Notes: generated by a model not told the origin, from the sequence alone. Shown: positions 25,856 to 34,588, counted from the first letter of the stretch. The stretch: 64,000 nucleotides of DNA from Pseudomonas multiresinivorans (GCF_012971725.1 NZ_CP048833.1:5208001-5272000); one strand, 5' to 3'. Program-made: numbers and translations.

Positions 25856-26275
25856 ATGAAAATCGGTGAACTGGCCAGCCTCAGCGGCCTCGCCCCCTCG
25901 CGCATCCGCTTCTACGAAGCCAGCGGGCTGATCGCCCCGGCCCGCCGCCTGGCCAACGGCTACCGCGAGTACCCGGCAGAAACCCTCGACCTGCTGGAAA
26001 TCATCCGCAGCGCCCAGCAGACCGGTTTCACCCTGGAGGAAATCCGCAGCCTGCTGCCGCACTCCAACCCCATCGAGAACGGCCACGGCGAACTGGTCGC
26101 CGGCCTGCGCCGCAAGGTCGCGGAGATCGAGGCGATGGAGCGGCAGCTGCAGCAGAACCGTTTACGCCTGCTCGAAGTGATCGAGGGTATCGAGAACAAG
26201 CCCGAGGGCATGGGTTGCGCGGCGAATGCCGAACGCATGCTGGCGGAGATGCGCGAGCGCAAGGCGCGGCGCTGA
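25856..26275 (+). CDS. MerR-family regulator
   Basis: A 139-residue MerR protein. The N-terminal winged helix is standard (MKIGELASLSGLAPSRIRFYEASGLI at the start, then NGYREYP), followed by the dimerisation coiled coil (about 75-115). The C-terminus is short, with a single Cys (MGCAANAE) rather than the paired cysteines of metal sensors, so an organic or redox signal is more likely than a metal. The start at 25856 gives the canonical MKIGELA. It is divergent from the OYE gene, the likely target. Confidence 0.9.
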   Translation: MKIGELASLSGLAPSRIRFYEASGLIAPARRLANGYREYPAETLDLLEIIRSAQQTGFTLEEIRSLLPHSNPIENGHGELVAGLRRKVAEIEAMERQLQQNRLRLLEVIEGIENKPEGMGCAANAERMLAEMRERKARR

Positions 26276-26285
26276 CGCGGAACCT

Positions 26286-26473
26286 GTAGGAGCGAGCTTG
26301 CTCGCGAACCGCCTGGCCCCGGAGCTGCCTGAGAGCACCGTTCGCCGAGAACCGCAGGGCGCATGACCGGGAACAGGTAATCCGTCCGATTCACCTGTAG
26401 GAGCGAGCTTGCTCGCGAACCGTTTCGCGTCGGAGCTGCCTGGAACATCGTTCGCGAGCAAGCTCGCTCCTAC
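26286..26473. repeat. Composite of two family A repeats and a third repeat
   Basis: A left arm at 26286 has its matching right arm replaced by a fragment (GCAGGGCGCATGACCGGGAA...) related to the 139-bp repeat at 16.9-17.2 kb (compare GTAGGGCGCATAACCTGGAA). A second, complete family A element follows at 26397-26473. Confidence 0.8.
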
Positions 26474-26515
26474 AAAAAGGCTCCGCGCAAGGCGGAAGTA
26501 CCGGCATTGCCGGCG

Positions 26516-27286
26516 CTATTTCCAACCCTCGAGTCGCAAGGTCGCCCGCACCAGCCGCTGCTCCTCCTGCTCGATCTCCCGCAGGTTGTCGCGCACGCCG
26601 TGGATATGTTCGCGGGCGGCGCGCTGGGCCTGTTCCGGCTGGCGCTCGACGATGGCGCGATACAGCCGCGCATGCTGGCGGTCGATCTGGCGCTTCTGCG
26701 GCGGGCGGTTGTAGAGGTTGTTCACCGAAGCGAACACGGTGCTGAGCATCAGTTCGTTGAGCGATTGCAGCGTGTGCACCAGAACCGGGTTGTGCGAGGC
26801 CTCGCTGATCGCCTGGTGAAAGGCATGGTCGCGCCGGGCGTGTTCGCGTGGGTCCAGCGGTTGCGGCTCGTCGAAAGCCGCATGCATTTCCTCGAAGCGC
26901 CGGCCGATCAGCAACAGATCGACCTCCGTGGCGCGCAGGGCGGCCAGCCGGGCGGACTCGCCCTCCAGCAGAGCGCGCACTTCCAGCAGGTCGTAGAGCG
27001 TGCGCGGCTGCGAGCGGAACAGGTGCATCAGCGGCGAGACGTCGTCGGCGCCGGTCAGGTCGGCAACGAACGATCCGCGCCCCTGCTCGGTATCGACGAT
27101 GCCGCGTCCGCGCAACGCGCGCAGCCCTTCACGCAACGCCGAGCGCGAGCAGCCGAGCTTCTCCACCAGGCGCCGCTCCGACGGCAACGCCTGGCCGACC
27201 TTGAGCACGCCGTCGACGATCAGGCGCTCGATCTTTTCCGCCACCTGGTCGGCGACGCGCTGCTTGCCCTGCTGGATGCTGGTCAT
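26516..27286 (-). CDS. glcC: Glycolate operon regulator GlcC (GntR/FadR family)
   Basis: A 256-residue FadR-subfamily GntR regulator. The N-terminal winged helix is clear (VADQVAEKIERLIVDG, LPSERRLVEKLGCSRSALREGLRALRGRGI, with the GRGSFV wing). The all-helical FCD ligand domain follows from about 85 (LYDLLEVRALLEGESARLAA, RRDHAFHQAISEASHNPVLV, RAIVERQPEQAQRAAREHI). The metal/ligand histidines and aspartate of FCD domains are present. ATG at 27286. It is divergent from glcDEFG with two operator copies in the 228-bp gap, the same arrangement as in E. coli and P. aeruginosa, where GlcC activates in response to glycolate. Confidence 0.92.
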   Translation of the reverse strand: MTSIQQGKQRVADQVAEKIERLIVDGVLKVGQALPSERRLVEKLGCSRSALREGLRALRGRGIVDTEQGRGSFVADLTGADDVSPLMHLFRSQPRTLYDLLEVRALLEGESARLAALRATEVDLLLIGRRFEEMHAAFDEPQPLDPREHARRDHAFHQAISEASHNPVLVHTLQSLNELMLSTVFASVNNLYNRPPQKRQIDRQHARLYRAIVERQPEQAQRAAREHIHGVRDNLREIEQEEQRLVRATLRLEGWK

Positions 27287-27297
27287 CGAACGGCTCC

Positions 27298-27314
27298 ACA
27301 ACTGGTAGGACCAG
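27298..27314. promoter_or_regulatory. GlcC-like operator, copy 1
   Basis: ACAACTGGTAGGACCAG contains the palindrome CTGGT-AGG-ACCAG and fits the FadR-subfamily operator pattern TnGTnnnACnA. It lies 12 bases upstream of the glcC start, suitable for autoregulation. Confidence 0.75.
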
Positions 27315-27386
27315 CAGGTATCCACCTGCCTCGTGCCCATCAACCCTAGCCGCCATGACTGGGCCTTTCCAGCGCAGCGGCACGCA

Positions 27387-27403
27387 ACAACTGGTAGGAC
27401 CAG
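27387..27403. promoter_or_regulatory. GlcC-like operator, copy 2
   Basis: An exact 17-base repeat of copy 1, 89 bases away and 112 bases before the glcD start, positioned to control glcDEFG. Confidence 0.75.
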
Positions 27404-27514
27404 TACGAAAGCCGATGGACGCCCGCGAAGCGGCGGCCGCATGTTCACGGCGCTGTGGCTCATGAAGCCCGCCTGACGGGCTCGTCCAATAACAAGATCA
27501 GAGCACCGTGGCCC

Positions 27515-29014
27515 ATGAATATCCTCTACGACGAGCGCGTCGACGGCGCGCTGCCTGCCGTCGACAAGTCCGCCCTGCTGACCGAGCTGCGCGCGACACT
27601 GCCCGACCTCGAACTGCTGCACCGCGCCGAAGACTTGAAGCCCTACGAGTGCGACGGTCTCTCCGCCTACCGAACCGTACCGATGCTGGTGGCGCTACCC
27701 GAGCGTATCGAGCAGGTGCAGGCGCTGCTCAAGCTCTGCCATGCGCGCCAGGTGCCGGTGGTGGCGCGCGGCGCGGGCACGGGCCTGTCCGGCGGCGCGC
27801 TGCCGCTGGAGAAAGGCATCCTGCTGGTCATGGCGCGCTTCAACCGCATCCTCGAAGTGAACACCGCCGGCCGCTTCGCCCGCGTGCAGCCAGGCGTGCG
27901 CAACCTGGCGATCTCCCAGGCCGCCGCGCCGCACGGGCTTTACTACGCGCCCGATCCATCGTCGCAGATTGCCTGTTCCATCGGCGGCAACGTCGCCGAG
28001 AACGCCGGCGGCGTGCATTGCCTCAAATACGGCCTGACCGTGCACAACCTGCTGAAGGTGGACATCCTCACCGTCGAAGGCGAGCACCTGACGTTGGGCA
28101 GCGACGCCCTCGACAGCCCCGGCTTCGACCTGCTGGCCCTGTTCACCGGCTCCGAAGGCATGCTTGGCATCGTCACCGAGGTCACCGTCAAGCTGCTGCC
28201 CCGGCCGCAGGTCGCGCGGGTGCTGCTGGCCAGTTTCGATTCGGTGGAAAAGGCCGGCCGCGCGGTGGCCGACATCATCGCCGCCGGCATCATCCCCGGC
28301 GGACTGGAGATGATGGACAACCTGTCGATCCGCGCCGCCGAGGACTTCATCCACGCAGGCTACCCGGTGGACGCGGCGGCCATCCTGCTGTGCGAACTGG
28401 ACGGCGTGGAAGCCGATGTGCAGGACGACTGCCAACACGTCGACGGCGTGCTGCGCGCGGCCGGCGCCACCGATGTGCGGCTGGCCTGCGACGAGGCCGA
28501 GCGCGTGCGCTTCTGGGCCGGGCGCAAGAACGCCTTCCCGGCGGTGGGGCGCATCTCCCCGGACTACTACTGCATGGACGGCACCATCCCGCGCCGCGAG
28601 CTGCCGCGCGTGCTGCATGGCATCGCCGAGCTATCAAAGGAGTTCGGCCTGCGCGTGGCCAACGTATTCCATGCCGGCGACGGCAACATGCACCCGCTGA
28701 TCCTCTTCGACGCCAACGTGCCCGGCGAGCTGGAGCGCGCCGAGGCCATCGGCGGCAAGATCCTCGAACTCTGCGTGGCGGTGGGCGGCAGCATCACCGG
28801 CGAGCACGGCGTGGGGCGCGAGAAGATCAACCAGATGTGCGCGCAGTTCAACAGCGACGAACTGACCCTGTTCCATGCGGTGAAGGCGGCCTTCGACCCG
28901 GACCGCCTGCTCAACCCCGGCAAGAACATCCCAACCCTGCACCGCTGCGCCGAATTCGGCGCCATGCACGTGCACCACGGCCAGTTGCCCTTTCCCGACC
29001 TGGAGCGTTTCTGA
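27515..29014 (+). CDS. glcD: Glycolate oxidase FAD subunit GlcD
   Basis: The catalytic FAD-binding subunit of glycolate oxidase (glycolate to glyoxylate), working with GlcE and GlcF at the inner membrane. The 499-residue length equals that of E. coli GlcD. The PCMH-type FAD domain is seen in VPVVARGAGTGLSGGALP (about 87-104) and PDPSSQIACSIGGNVAENAGG (about 148-168). The C-terminal domain has FHAGDGNMHPLI and GSITGEHGVGREK. The start MNILYDERVDG at 27515 is the family start. The stop overlaps the next ATG (TGATG), so translation is coupled. Confidence 0.95.
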   Translation: MNILYDERVDGALPAVDKSALLTELRATLPDLELLHRAEDLKPYECDGLSAYRTVPMLVALPERIEQVQALLKLCHARQVPVVARGAGTGLSGGALPLEKGILLVMARFNRILEVNTAGRFARVQPGVRNLAISQAAAPHGLYYAPDPSSQIACSIGGNVAENAGGVHCLKYGLTVHNLLKVDILTVEGEHLTLGSDALDSPGFDLLALFTGSEGMLGIVTEVTVKLLPRPQVARVLLASFDSVEKAGRAVADIIAAGIIPGGLEMMDNLSIRAAEDFIHAGYPVDAAAILLCELDGVEADVQDDCQHVDGVLRAAGATDVRLACDEAERVRFWAGRKNAFPAVGRISPDYYCMDGTIPRRELPRVLHGIAELSKEFGLRVANVFHAGDGNMHPLILFDANVPGELERAEAIGGKILELCVAVGGSITGEHGVGREKINQMCAQFNSDELTLFHAVKAAFDPDRLLNPGKNIPTLHRCAEFGAMHVHHGQLPFPDLERF

Positions 29015-30054
29015 TGGCCGATGCCAGCGCCGACCTGCTCGAACAGGTGAACCAAGCGCTCCACGCTCGAACGCCGCTGCGCCTTCGCGGCGGTGACAGC
29101 AAGGCCTTCCTCGGCCGCCCGGTGAACGGCATGGAGCTGGATACCCGCGCCCATTGCGGCATCGTCAGCTACGACCCGACCGAACTGGTGCTCACCGCCC
29201 GCGCCGGCACGCCGCTGGCGGAGATCGAAGCGGCGCTGGAGGCCGCCGGGCAGATGCTGCCCTGCGAGCCACCAAACTATTCCACGGCGACCTTCGGCGG
29301 CATGGTCGCGGCCGGGCTCTCCGGCCCGCGCCGGCCCTGGTCCGGCTCGGTGCGTGACTACGTGCTGGGCACGCGGGTGATCACCGGCCACGGCAAGCTG
29401 CTGCGCTTTGGCGGCGAGGTGATGAAGAACGTCGCCGGCTATGACCTCTCCCGCTTGCTCGCCGGCAGTTTCGGCTGCCTTGGGCTCATCACCGAAGTGT
29501 CGATGAAGGTGCTGCCCAAACCCCGGATGTGCGCCAGCCTGCGCCTGGGAATGGACGTTCACCAGGCGCTGGGAGAACTGGCGGAATGGGGCGCGCAACC
29601 GATCCCGATCACCGCCGCCTGCTACGACGGAACGGCGCTGTATTTACGCCTGGAGGGCGGCGAAGGCTCCGTGTGTTCCGCACGCCTGCGCCTGGGTGGC
29701 GAGGAGATCGACAGCAGCTACTGGCAGGACCTGCGCGAGCAACGCCTGAGTTTCTTCGCCGGCCCTGGCACGCTGTGGCGGCTGTCACTGCCCAATGCAA
29801 CGCCGGCGCTGTCCCTGCCGGGCGAACAGTTGATCGACTGGGGCGGCGCGCAACGCTGGCTGAAGTCCGACGCGGACGCCGAGCTGATCCGCCACAGCGT
29901 CGCCGAAGTCGGCGGTCATGCCACCTGCTACGCACCGGGTGACGGCGTATTCCACCCGCTGCCCGCCGCCCTGCTGCGCTATCACCGCAACCTCAAGCAG
30001 CAGCTCGACCCACAGGGCATCTTCAACCCCGGCCGGATGTACAGGGAGCTCTGA
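29014..30054 (+). CDS. glcE: Glycolate oxidase subunit GlcE
   Basis: A second FAD-binding-type subunit of glycolate oxidase, 346 residues. It has the reduced PCMH fold: LRLRGGDSKAFLG near the start, VSYDPTELVLTARAGTPLAEIEA, the FGGMVAAGLSGPRRPW segment and GEVMKNVAGYDLSRLLAGSFG. The C-terminus ends DPQGIFNPGRMY, common to the family. The ATG overlaps the glcD stop and its own stop overlaps the glcF start (ATGA), giving a tightly coupled operon. Confidence 0.95.
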   Translation: MADASADLLEQVNQALHARTPLRLRGGDSKAFLGRPVNGMELDTRAHCGIVSYDPTELVLTARAGTPLAEIEAALEAAGQMLPCEPPNYSTATFGGMVAAGLSGPRRPWSGSVRDYVLGTRVITGHGKLLRFGGEVMKNVAGYDLSRLLAGSFGCLGLITEVSMKVLPKPRMCASLRLGMDVHQALGELAEWGAQPIPITAACYDGTALYLRLEGGEGSVCSARLRLGGEEIDSSYWQDLREQRLSFFAGPGTLWRLSLPNATPALSLPGEQLIDWGGAQRWLKSDADAELIRHSVAEVGGHATCYAPGDGVFHPLPAALLRYHRNLKQQLDPQGIFNPGRMYREL

Positions 30055-31328
30055 TGCAAACCAACCTGAGCGAACAGGCCAGGCACCTGCCGCGCGCCGA
30101 GGAAGCCGAGCGTATCCTGCGCTCCTGCGTGCACTGCGGCTTCTGCACCGCCACCTGCCCGACCTACCAGTTGCTGGGCGACGAACTGGACGGCCCGCGC
30201 GGGCGCATCTACCTGATCAAGCAGGTGCTCGAAGGCGTTGATCCCAGCGCCAGCACCCGCGAACACCTGGACCGCTGCCTGAGCTGCCGCAATTGCGAAA
30301 GCACCTGCCCGTCCGGCGTGGATTACCACAACCTGCTGGACATCGGCCGCGCGGTGGTCGAGGAGCAGGTGCCGCGAACCTTCGGCGAGCGCGCGATGCG
30401 TCGCGGCCTGCGCGCCGTGGTGCCGAACGCCGCGCTGTTCGGCGCGCTGGCCAAGGCCGGGCGGACCTTCTACCCATTGTTGCCGGAAAGCCTGCAAAGC
30501 AAGCTGCCGCGCCATCCGCATCCGCCCGTGGAGCGCCCGAAACCACGCCACACCCGGCGCATGCTGATGCTCGAAGGTTGCGTGCAACCGGCACTTTCCC
30601 CCAATACCAATGCCGCCGCCGCGCGGGTGCTGGATCGCCTGGGTATCAGCGTGATCCCGGCAGCGGATGCCGGTTGCTGCGGCGCCGTTGACTATCACCT
30701 GAACGCCCAGGACGACGGGCTGGACCGCGCCCGGCGCAACATCGACGCCTGGTGGCCGTCCATCGAAGCCGGCGCCGAAGCCATCGTGCAGACCGCCAGC
30801 GGTTGTGGCGCCTTCGTCCGCGACTACGGCCACCTGCTGGAACGCGACACCGCCTACGCCGCAAAGGCGAAGCGGATCAGCGAGCTGTCCCGCGACCTCT
30901 CCGAAGTGCTGCGCGACGAACCGCTGGAAGAACTGCACCTGCAGGGCGATCGCCGTCTGGCCTTCCACTGCCCCTGCACCTTGCAGCATGCGCTGAAGCT
31001 TGGTGGTGCTGTGGAAAGCGTGCTCACGCGCCTGGGCTTCAGCCTCACCGGCGTGCCGGACAGCCACCTGTGCTGCGGCTCCGCGGGCACCTATTCGCTG
31101 ACTCAGCCGGCGCTGTCCAGGCGGCTGCGCGACAACCGGATGCAGGCACTGGAAAGCGGTAACCCCGAGGTCATCGTCACCGCCAACATCGGCTGCCAGA
31201 CGCATCTCGGCGGCGCGGGACGCACGCCAGTTCGGCACTGGATCGAACTGGTGGAGGAAGCGCTGGCCGACGCGCCGCAACCCCACTCTCAAGGCGAGGT
31301 GCAAGCATGCTCAACAAAGCCGTTCTGA
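30054..31328 (+). CDS. glcF: Glycolate oxidase iron-sulfur subunit GlcF
   Basis: The electron-transfer subunit. Two 4Fe-4S motifs are visible, CVHCGFCTATCP (about 25-36) and CLSCRNCESTCP (about 77-88). Two CCG domains follow (GCCGAVDYH about 206-214 and CCGSAGTY about 344-351). The 424 residues exceed the usual 405 or so because the reading frame continues past the expected end, running 22 bases into glcG and adding the tail HSQGEVQACSTKPF. Whether the tail matters is unknown. Confidence 0.94.
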   Translation: MQTNLSEQARHLPRAEEAERILRSCVHCGFCTATCPTYQLLGDELDGPRGRIYLIKQVLEGVDPSASTREHLDRCLSCRNCESTCPSGVDYHNLLDIGRAVVEEQVPRTFGERAMRRGLRAVVPNAALFGALAKAGRTFYPLLPESLQSKLPRHPHPPVERPKPRHTRRMLMLEGCVQPALSPNTNAAAARVLDRLGISVIPAADAGCCGAVDYHLNAQDDGLDRARRNIDAWWPSIEAGAEAIVQTASGCGAFVRDYGHLLERDTAYAAKAKRISELSRDLSEVLRDEPLEELHLQGDRRLAFHCPCTLQHALKLGGAVESVLTRLGFSLTGVPDSHLCCGSAGTYSLTQPALSRRLRDNRMQALESGNPEVIVTANIGCQTHLGGAGRTPVRHWIELVEEALADAPQPHSQGEVQACSTKPF

Positions 31329-31705
31329 CCCAGCAGGAGGTCGGCCGCATCCTCGCCGCCGCCCGCGATGAGGCGCAGCGCAATCACTGGGCGGTGTCCA
31401 TCGTGGTAGTGGACGACGGCGGCCACCCGCTGGCCCTGGAACGCCTCGACGGCTGCGCCCCGGCCAGTGCCTACATCGCCACCGAAAAGGCCCGCAGCGC
31501 GGCGCTGGGCCGGCGCGAGACCAAGGGCTACGAGGACATGGTCAACAACGGCCGCGTGGCCTTCGTCAGTGCGCCGCTGATCACTTCGCTCGAAGGCGGC
31601 GTGCCGGTTGTCGTCGAAGGCCAGGTGATCGGCGCGGTCGGCGTCTCCGGGGTGAAAGCCGGGGAGGACGCGCAGGTCGCCAGCGCAGGCGTGGCGGCGC
31701 TGTGA
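31307..31705 (+). CDS. glcG: GlcG family protein (heme-degrading-domain-like)
   Basis: A 132-residue member of the GlcG/HbpS-like family (DUF336), regularly encoded in glycolate operons. E. coli glcG is not essential for glycolate use, and the role is unclear. Typical pieces are AARDEAQRNHWAVSIVVVDDGG near the start, AYIATEKARSAAL and the C-terminal VVVEGQVIGAVGVSGV. It overlaps the 3' end of glcF by 22 bases, so it is part of the operon. Confidence 0.9.
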   Translation: MLNKAVLTQQEVGRILAAARDEAQRNHWAVSIVVVDDGGHPLALERLDGCAPASAYIATEKARSAALGRRETKGYEDMVNNGRVAFVSAPLITSLEGGVPVVVEGQVIGAVGVSGVKAGEDAQVASAGVAAL

Positions 31706-31815
31706 AGTCGTCCACGCGGCTCTGGCGGCAGGTGCCCAGCGGCCGGGTTGCGGTCGCCGTCGGCTTCGAGCGAGCCGGCGGCGACGCCCGCGACAGCTTG
31801 CCCGCATCGTTGTTC

Positions 31816-31852
31816 AAAAGCCCCGTTACGCGCCGCGTGCCGGGGCTTTTTC
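31816..31852 (+). terminator. Intrinsic terminator after glcDEFG
   Basis: AAAAGCCCCG / CGGGGCTTTT with an inner ACGCG/CGCGT stem and a run of five T residues. It separates glcG from the permease gene, which therefore needs read-through or its own promoter. The rest of the 31706-31958 gap shows no convincing gene. Confidence 0.85.
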
Positions 31853-31958
31853 CATGGGCGCCGGCACATCGCCGACCGCCGTCCAACGCACCACCCAAGA
31901 GAGTTATCCACCGCTGACGCTTTGCCGTGTGCATCCACAACAACAAGGGACAATCCCC

Positions 31959-33647
31959 ATGCAAACCTGGCAGCAGCTCTACACACCGCTTGGCAGCCTC
32001 GGGCTGTCGGCACTGGCGGCCCTCGTGCCGATCATCTTCTTCTTCCTCGCCCTGGCGGTGTTCCGCCTGAAGGGGCATGTCGCCGGCGCGATCACCCTGG
32101 TGCTGTCATTGCTGGTCGCGGTATTCGTCTACCACATGCCGGTGGACAAGGCCCTGGCGTCGGCGGTCTACGGCTTCTTCTACGGGCTCTGGCCGATCGC
32201 CTGGATCATCGTCGCGGCGGTGTTCCTCTACAAGCTGACGGTTAAGAGCGGGCAGTTCGAGATCATCCGCAGCTCGGTACTGTCGATCACCACCGACCAG
32301 CGTTTGCAGGTGGTGCTGATCGGCTTCTCCTTCGGCGCGTTCCTCGAAGGCGCGGCGGGCTTCGGCGCACCGGTGGCGATCACCGCGGCGCTGCTGGTCG
32401 GCCTGGGCTTCAACCCGCTGTATGCGGCAGGGCTGTGCCTGATCGCCAACACCGCGCCGGTAGCCTTCGGTGCGTTGGGTATCCCGATCATCGTCGCCGG
32501 GCAGGTGTCGGGCGTGGACGCCTTCAAGATCGGAGCCATGGCCGGGCGGCAGTTGCCGATCCTGTCGGTGATCGTGCCGTTCTGGCTAGTGGCGATGATG
32601 GACGGCTGGCGCGGAATCCGCGAAACCTGGCCAGCGCTGCTGGTGGCCGGCGGCACCTTCGCGATCAGCCAGTTCCTCACCTCCAACTTCATCGGCCCGG
32701 AACTGCCGGACATCACCTCCGCGCTGCTGAGCATGGTCTGCCTGACGTTGTTCCTGCGGGTGTGGCAACCGGTAAACCTGCGCGAAACGGAGTTCTCCAG
32801 CATCAATGCCGACGGCAGCGCGACACTGGGCAACTTCGGCGGCGGCGGCCCGCGCCAGGAATCGCAGTACAGCCTGGGGCAGATCATCAAGGCCTGGTCG
32901 CCGTTCCTGATCCTGACGGTGCTGGTGACGATCTGGACCATGAAGCCGTTCAAGGCGCTGTTCCTGCCCGGCGGCGCGCTGGAGAGCTGGGTGGCGGTGA
33001 TTGCCGTGCCCTACCTCGACCAGCTTGTCCTGAAGGCCGCCCCTATCGTCGCCAACCCGACACCCATGCCGGCGATCTACAAGTTCGACCTGGTGTCGGC
33101 CAGCGGCACGGCTATCTTCATTTCGGCGCTGATTTCGATGGCCATCCTGCGCATCGACTCCAAGAGCGGCGCGGCGACCTTCCGCGATACGCTGCTGGAG
33201 CTGAAATGGCCGGTGCTGACCATCGGCATGGTGCTGGCCTTCGCTTTCGTCACCAACTACTCGGGCATGTCCACCACGCTGGCGCTGGTGCTGGCCGGAA
33301 CCGGCGCGGCCTTCCCGTTCTTCTCGCCGTTCCTGGGCTGGCTGGGGGTGTTCCTCACCGGCTCGGACACGTCATCCAATGCCCTGTTCGGCTCGCTGCA
33401 GGCGACCACCGCGCACCAGCTCGGCGTGAGCGACACGCTGCTGGTGGCGGCCAACACCACCGGCGGAGTCACCGGCAAGATGATCTCGCCACAGTCGATC
33501 GCCGTGGCCTGCGCGGCCACCGGGATGGTCGGCCGGGAGTCGGACCTGTTCCGCTTCACGGTCAAGCACAGCCTGATCTTCGCGGCGTTCATCGGCTTGA
33601 TCACGCTGGCGCAGGCGTATGTGTTCACGGGGATGTTGGTGCACTGA
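31959..33647 (+). CDS. glcA: LctP-family permease, probable glycolate/lactate permease
   Basis: A 562-residue L-lactate permease family transporter with about 13 membrane helices. The start MQTWQQLYTPLGSLGLSAL and the motifs GAAGFGAPVAITAALLVGLGF and NTAPVAFGALG are diagnostic of LldP/GlcA. The C-terminal FLTGSDTSSNALFGSLQATTA and NTTGGVTGKMISPQSIAVAC are also conserved. The two paralogues cannot be separated by motif; the position behind glcDEFG favours GlcA, as in E. coli where glcA ends the operon. No lldD/lldR is present. Confidence 0.88.
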   Translation: MQTWQQLYTPLGSLGLSALAALVPIIFFFLALAVFRLKGHVAGAITLVLSLLVAVFVYHMPVDKALASAVYGFFYGLWPIAWIIVAAVFLYKLTVKSGQFEIIRSSVLSITTDQRLQVVLIGFSFGAFLEGAAGFGAPVAITAALLVGLGFNPLYAAGLCLIANTAPVAFGALGIPIIVAGQVSGVDAFKIGAMAGRQLPILSVIVPFWLVAMMDGWRGIRETWPALLVAGGTFAISQFLTSNFIGPELPDITSALLSMVCLTLFLRVWQPVNLRETEFSSINADGSATLGNFGGGGPRQESQYSLGQIIKAWSPFLILTVLVTIWTMKPFKALFLPGGALESWVAVIAVPYLDQLVLKAAPIVANPTPMPAIYKFDLVSASGTAIFISALISMAILRIDSKSGAATFRDTLLELKWPVLTIGMVLAFAFVTNYSGMSTTLALVLAGTGAAFPFFSPFLGWLGVFLTGSDTSSNALFGSLQATTAHQLGVSDTLLVAANTTGGVTGKMISPQSIAVACAATGMVGRESDLFRFTVKHSLIFAAFIGLITLAQAYVFTGMLVH

Positions 33648-33676
33648 CGGAGTGAGCTAGCGCAGGAGTTGAACCT

Positions 33677-33744
33677 GTAGGAGCGAGCTTGCTCGCGAAC
33701 CACCCCCCGCTGCGGAATCGGTTCGCGAGCAAGCTCGCTCCTAC
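33677..33744. repeat. Family A inverted extragenic repeat
   Basis: Two intact arms around only about 28 bases, the shortest spacing of the family in this window. Confidence 0.9.
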
Positions 33745-33755
33745 GAAGGCCAAGA

Positions 33756-33889
33756 GCCCCTCTCCCTAACCCTGGCTACGCGCCCCGCTCCTCAAGCGGG
33801 AGAGGGGACTGTTCGGAGCGGGATGAAACCATGCTGTCAGCCGGCACAATCGGCCCCCTCTCCCCCTGGGAGAGGGCTGGGGAGAGGGA
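33756..33889. repeat. Family C inverted repeat
   Basis: Left end GCCCCTCTCCCTAACCCTGG, right end GGGCTGGGGAGAGGG. Two internal CTCTCCC/GGGAGAG hairpins give a repeat-within-repeat structure. Directly follows a family A element. Confidence 0.8.
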
Positions 33890-33925
33890 ATCGCCCGAGC
33901 ACCAATGTCCAGCCGAACCAACGGG

Positions 33926-34339
33926 TCAGTAATCCACCTTCCCCCGCCCCGCCTTGATGTTGCCCCGCTTGCTCTTGCCCTCCAGCCGGCGCGTCTTCGA
34001 GCCCAGCGTCGGCTTGGTCGGGCGGCGCATCTTCTCCACTTTCGTGGCGCTGCGGATCAGCTCCGCCAGGCGGTTGAGCGCGTCCTCGCGATTCTGTTCC
34101 TGGGTACGGAACTGCTGCGCCTTGATCACCACCACGCCGTCGCTGGTGATGCGCTGGTCGCTGAGCGCAAGCAGGCGTTCCTTGTAGAACTCCGGCAGTG
34201 ACGAGGCGCGCACGTCGAAGCGCAGGTGCACCGCGCTGGACACCTTGTTGACGTTCTGCCCACCGGCACCCTGGGCGCGGATGGCAGTCAGCTCGATCTC
34301 CGCGTCGGGGATCTGCACGGTATTGGAAATCTGCAGCAT
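33926..34339 (-). CDS. arfB: Alternative ribosome-rescue factor ArfB (YaeJ)
   Basis: A release-factor-like peptidyl-tRNA hydrolase that rescues ribosomes stalled at mRNA ends. The GGQ motif is at residues 26-28 (IRAQGAGGQNVNK). The C-terminal basic tail that enters the empty mRNA channel is present (KTRRLEGKSKRGNIKAGRGK). I took the ATG at 34339 because MLQISNTVQIPDAEIELTAIR aligns with the E. coli N-terminus without extra residues; an ATG three codons earlier is possible and neither has a good ribosome site. The length of 137 is normal. Confidence 0.92.
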   Translation of the reverse strand: MLQISNTVQIPDAEIELTAIRAQGAGGQNVNKVSSAVHLRFDVRASSLPEFYKERLLALSDQRITSDGVVVIKAQQFRTQEQNREDALNRLAELIRSATKVEKMRRPTKPTLGSKTRRLEGKSKRGNIKAGRGKVDY

Positions 34340-34459
34340 GGGAAGCATTCAAAGAGGAAATGAACGTCAGGATACCGCGCAGCGCCGTTGGTGTCCCCAA
34401 GCCATCTAGTTCGCCGCGGAGCACCCGTTCCTGACTTTCGCGTCAATTTTTGTATACGA

Positions 34460-34473
34460 ACTTGTGTACAAGT
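34460..34473. promoter_or_regulatory. Palindromic operator ahead of the Tsx-like gene
   Basis: ACTTGTGTACAAGT, palindromic except at its centre, close to the TTGTATACAA-type sites bound by HutC-like GntR regulators. An overlapping longer dyad (TTGTATAC...GTGTACAA, 34450-34471) is also present. It lies 115 bases before the gene, in an AT-rich stretch. No GntR gene of that type is adjacent. Confidence 0.5.
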
Positions 34474-34588
34474 TTTTCTTGCAATGTCATCAATTCACCA
34501 TTAGAACCCAGCCTGTCACCGACCGCAGTTCCTCCCGCGGGACGCCGGCCCCCAAGCCACAAAAACAAGAAAAAGACAGAGGTGCAGC

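Noticed and set aside
14000..26300. Genomic island or prophage hypothesis for the regulator/enzyme pairs
   Set aside because: No integrase, transposase, tRNA junction or base-composition shift was seen; it looks like ordinary variable Pseudomonas chromosome.
31702..31917. A 71-codon + strand ORF after glcG
   Set aside because: It runs through the glc terminator hairpin and has no ribosome site or family features.
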